From Flavobacteriaceae bacterium (GTDB lineage Bacteria; Bacteroidota; Bacteroidia; Flavobacteriales; Flavobacteriaceae), in assembly GCA_030828025.1 (NCBI GenBank), contig JAURDG010000087.1:1-6172 (forward strand): a DNA stretch of 6,172 nucleotides, given 5' to 3'. The translations under genes were made by a program, and so were the position numbers. A model generated the notes under the pieces. It made no database searches. It was not told where the DNA came from and saw only the letters and a list, made by a program, of their open reading frames with translations. This document shows positions 5,380 through 6,172 of this stretch, one piece after another. Within the stretch, counting starts at the first letter, position 1, and each line of letters opens with the position of its first letter.

Positions 5380-6172
5380 TAAATAAACGCTTTAGCCGCT
5401 AAATATTCTGCTATCTGAATGGTATTGGTGGCCGCGCCTTTTCTTAGGTTATCGGCAACGATCCATAGGTTTAAGCCGTTTTCTTGGGAGTTGTCTTTGC
5501 GAATACGTCCTACAAACACCTCGTCGCGACCATGTGCCCGAAGGGGCATAGGGTAATCGTTTTGTGTCAAGTCGTCTTGCACCACCACACCCGCAGCTTG
5601 TTCTAGAATACTTCGCACACGCCCAACATCGACAGGCTTGGAAAGGGTTAGGTTGACCGATTCGCTGTGTCCACCTACAACTGGAATGCGGACTGCCGTA
5701 GCGGTTACGCGAATATTGGGGTCTAAGATTTTGTGAGTTTCGTTGACCAATTTCATTTCCTCTTTGGTGTAATCATTATCCAAAAAGACATCACAATGCG
5801 GCAATGCGTTGCGGTGAATCGCATGCGGATAGGCCATTTCGCCAGCTAAGCCTTCATATTCATTTTCGAGCTGTTGTACCGCCTTGACGCCTGTGCCCGT
5901 AATGGATTGATATGTAGAAACCACTACACGCTCAATGCCAAATTCTTTGTGAATAGGCGCCAAAGCCACGAGCATCTGAATGGTAGAGCAATTCGGGTTT
6001 GCAATAATTTTATCCTCCTTGGTCAGTACATGTGCATTAATTTCGGGCACGATTAACTTATGATCTGGATGCATACGCCAAGCAGATGAGTTGTCAATAA
6101 CCGTACAGCCTACTTCAGCAAACTTTGGCGCCCAAGCCAATGAGGTGTCGCCGCCAGCAGAAAACAAAGCAA
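5379..6172 (-). CDS. asd: Aspartate-semialdehyde dehydrogenase (5' end outside window)
   Basis: The C-terminal 263 residues of an NADPH-dependent enzyme that reduces L-aspartyl-4-phosphate to L-aspartate 4-semialdehyde, the branch point to lysine/diaminopimelate, threonine and methionine. Visible motifs, numbered from the first complete codon (Ala, 6170-6168): LFSAGGD (2-8), phosphate-binding SSAWRM (28-33), the catalytic Cys61 in NPNCSTIQ (codon 5990-5988), STYQSITGTG (85-94), the catalytic base His168 in GGHSE (codon 5669-5667), and the conserved C-terminal end NLRKGAATNTIQIAEYL (241-257). The reading frame is open through the right edge, and the missing part (roughly 65 residues by family length) should contain the GATGxVG nucleotide-binding loop. 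An apparent TTG start at 6167 is an internal Leu codon of the conserved LFSAGG motif, not the real start. The peptidase gene follows 31 bases downstream. No defect is seen in the visible part. Confidence 0.96.
   Translation of the reverse strand, partial: ALFSAGGDTSLAWAPKFAEVGCTVIDNSSAWRMHPDHKLIVPEINAHVLTKEDKIIANPNCSTIQMLVALAPIHKEFGIERVVVSTYQSITGTGVKAVQQLENEYEGLAGEMAYPHAIHRNALPHCDVFLDNDYTKEEMKLVNETHKILDPNIRVTATAVRIPVVGGHSESVNLTLSKPVDVGRVRSILEQAAGVVVQDDLTQNDYPMPLRAHGRDEVFVGRIRKDNSQENGLNLWIVADNLRKGAATNTIQIAEYLAAKAFI

Noticed and set aside
6165..6167. Start codon of asd at 6167
   Set aside because: The frame is open to the window edge and the codon is the Leu of the conserved LFSAGG motif; the gene is cut by the window.
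1..6172. Undescribed system, mobile element, CRISPR array, tRNA or other RNA gene
   Set aside because: All long stretches are explained by six housekeeping or metabolic genes in intact frames; no direct-repeat arrays, transposase, phage or defence genes, or RNA-gene folds were seen.

Overview
The window looks like ordinary core-genome DNA from a member of the Bacteroidota, probably a Flavobacteriia-like lineage. The reasons are the form of the L32 protein, the gene order rpmF-fabH-accB-accC, AT-rich start regions with no Shine-Dalgarno sequence, and a lipoprotein-type prolyl oligopeptidase next to asd. The lineage is inferred from recognised protein sequence and gene order; no database search was done.

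Left part, plus strand (1-3217): rpmF (ribosomal protein L32) ends in a strong intrinsic terminator. After it comes a 158-base AT-rich gap that probably holds the promoter for fabH-accB-accC, a tight cluster with gaps of 11 and 9 bases. FabH makes the first C-C bond of fatty acid synthesis. AccB carries biotin and AccC carboxylates it, which together form half of acetyl-CoA carboxylase and supply the malonyl units FabH uses. The carboxyltransferase genes accA and accD are not here.

Right part, minus strand (3221-6172): asd (aspartate-semialdehyde dehydrogenase, 5' end cut by the right edge) is followed after 31 bases by a gene for a secreted S9A prolyl oligopeptidase. The peptidase gene meets accC tail to tail with only 3 bases between the stop codons, and a terminator-like hairpin spans both stops. 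A perfect 10-base inverted repeat fills most of the gap between asd and the peptidase gene.

All five genes whose 3' ends and active sites can be read look intact, and asd is intact as far as it is visible. No mobile element, CRISPR array, RNA gene or undescribed system was found. The points worth a second look are small: a zinc-ligand-depleted L32, helically phased T-tracts upstream of fabH, the terminator spanning the convergent stops, the hairpin next to asd, and the anchoring of the peptidase.
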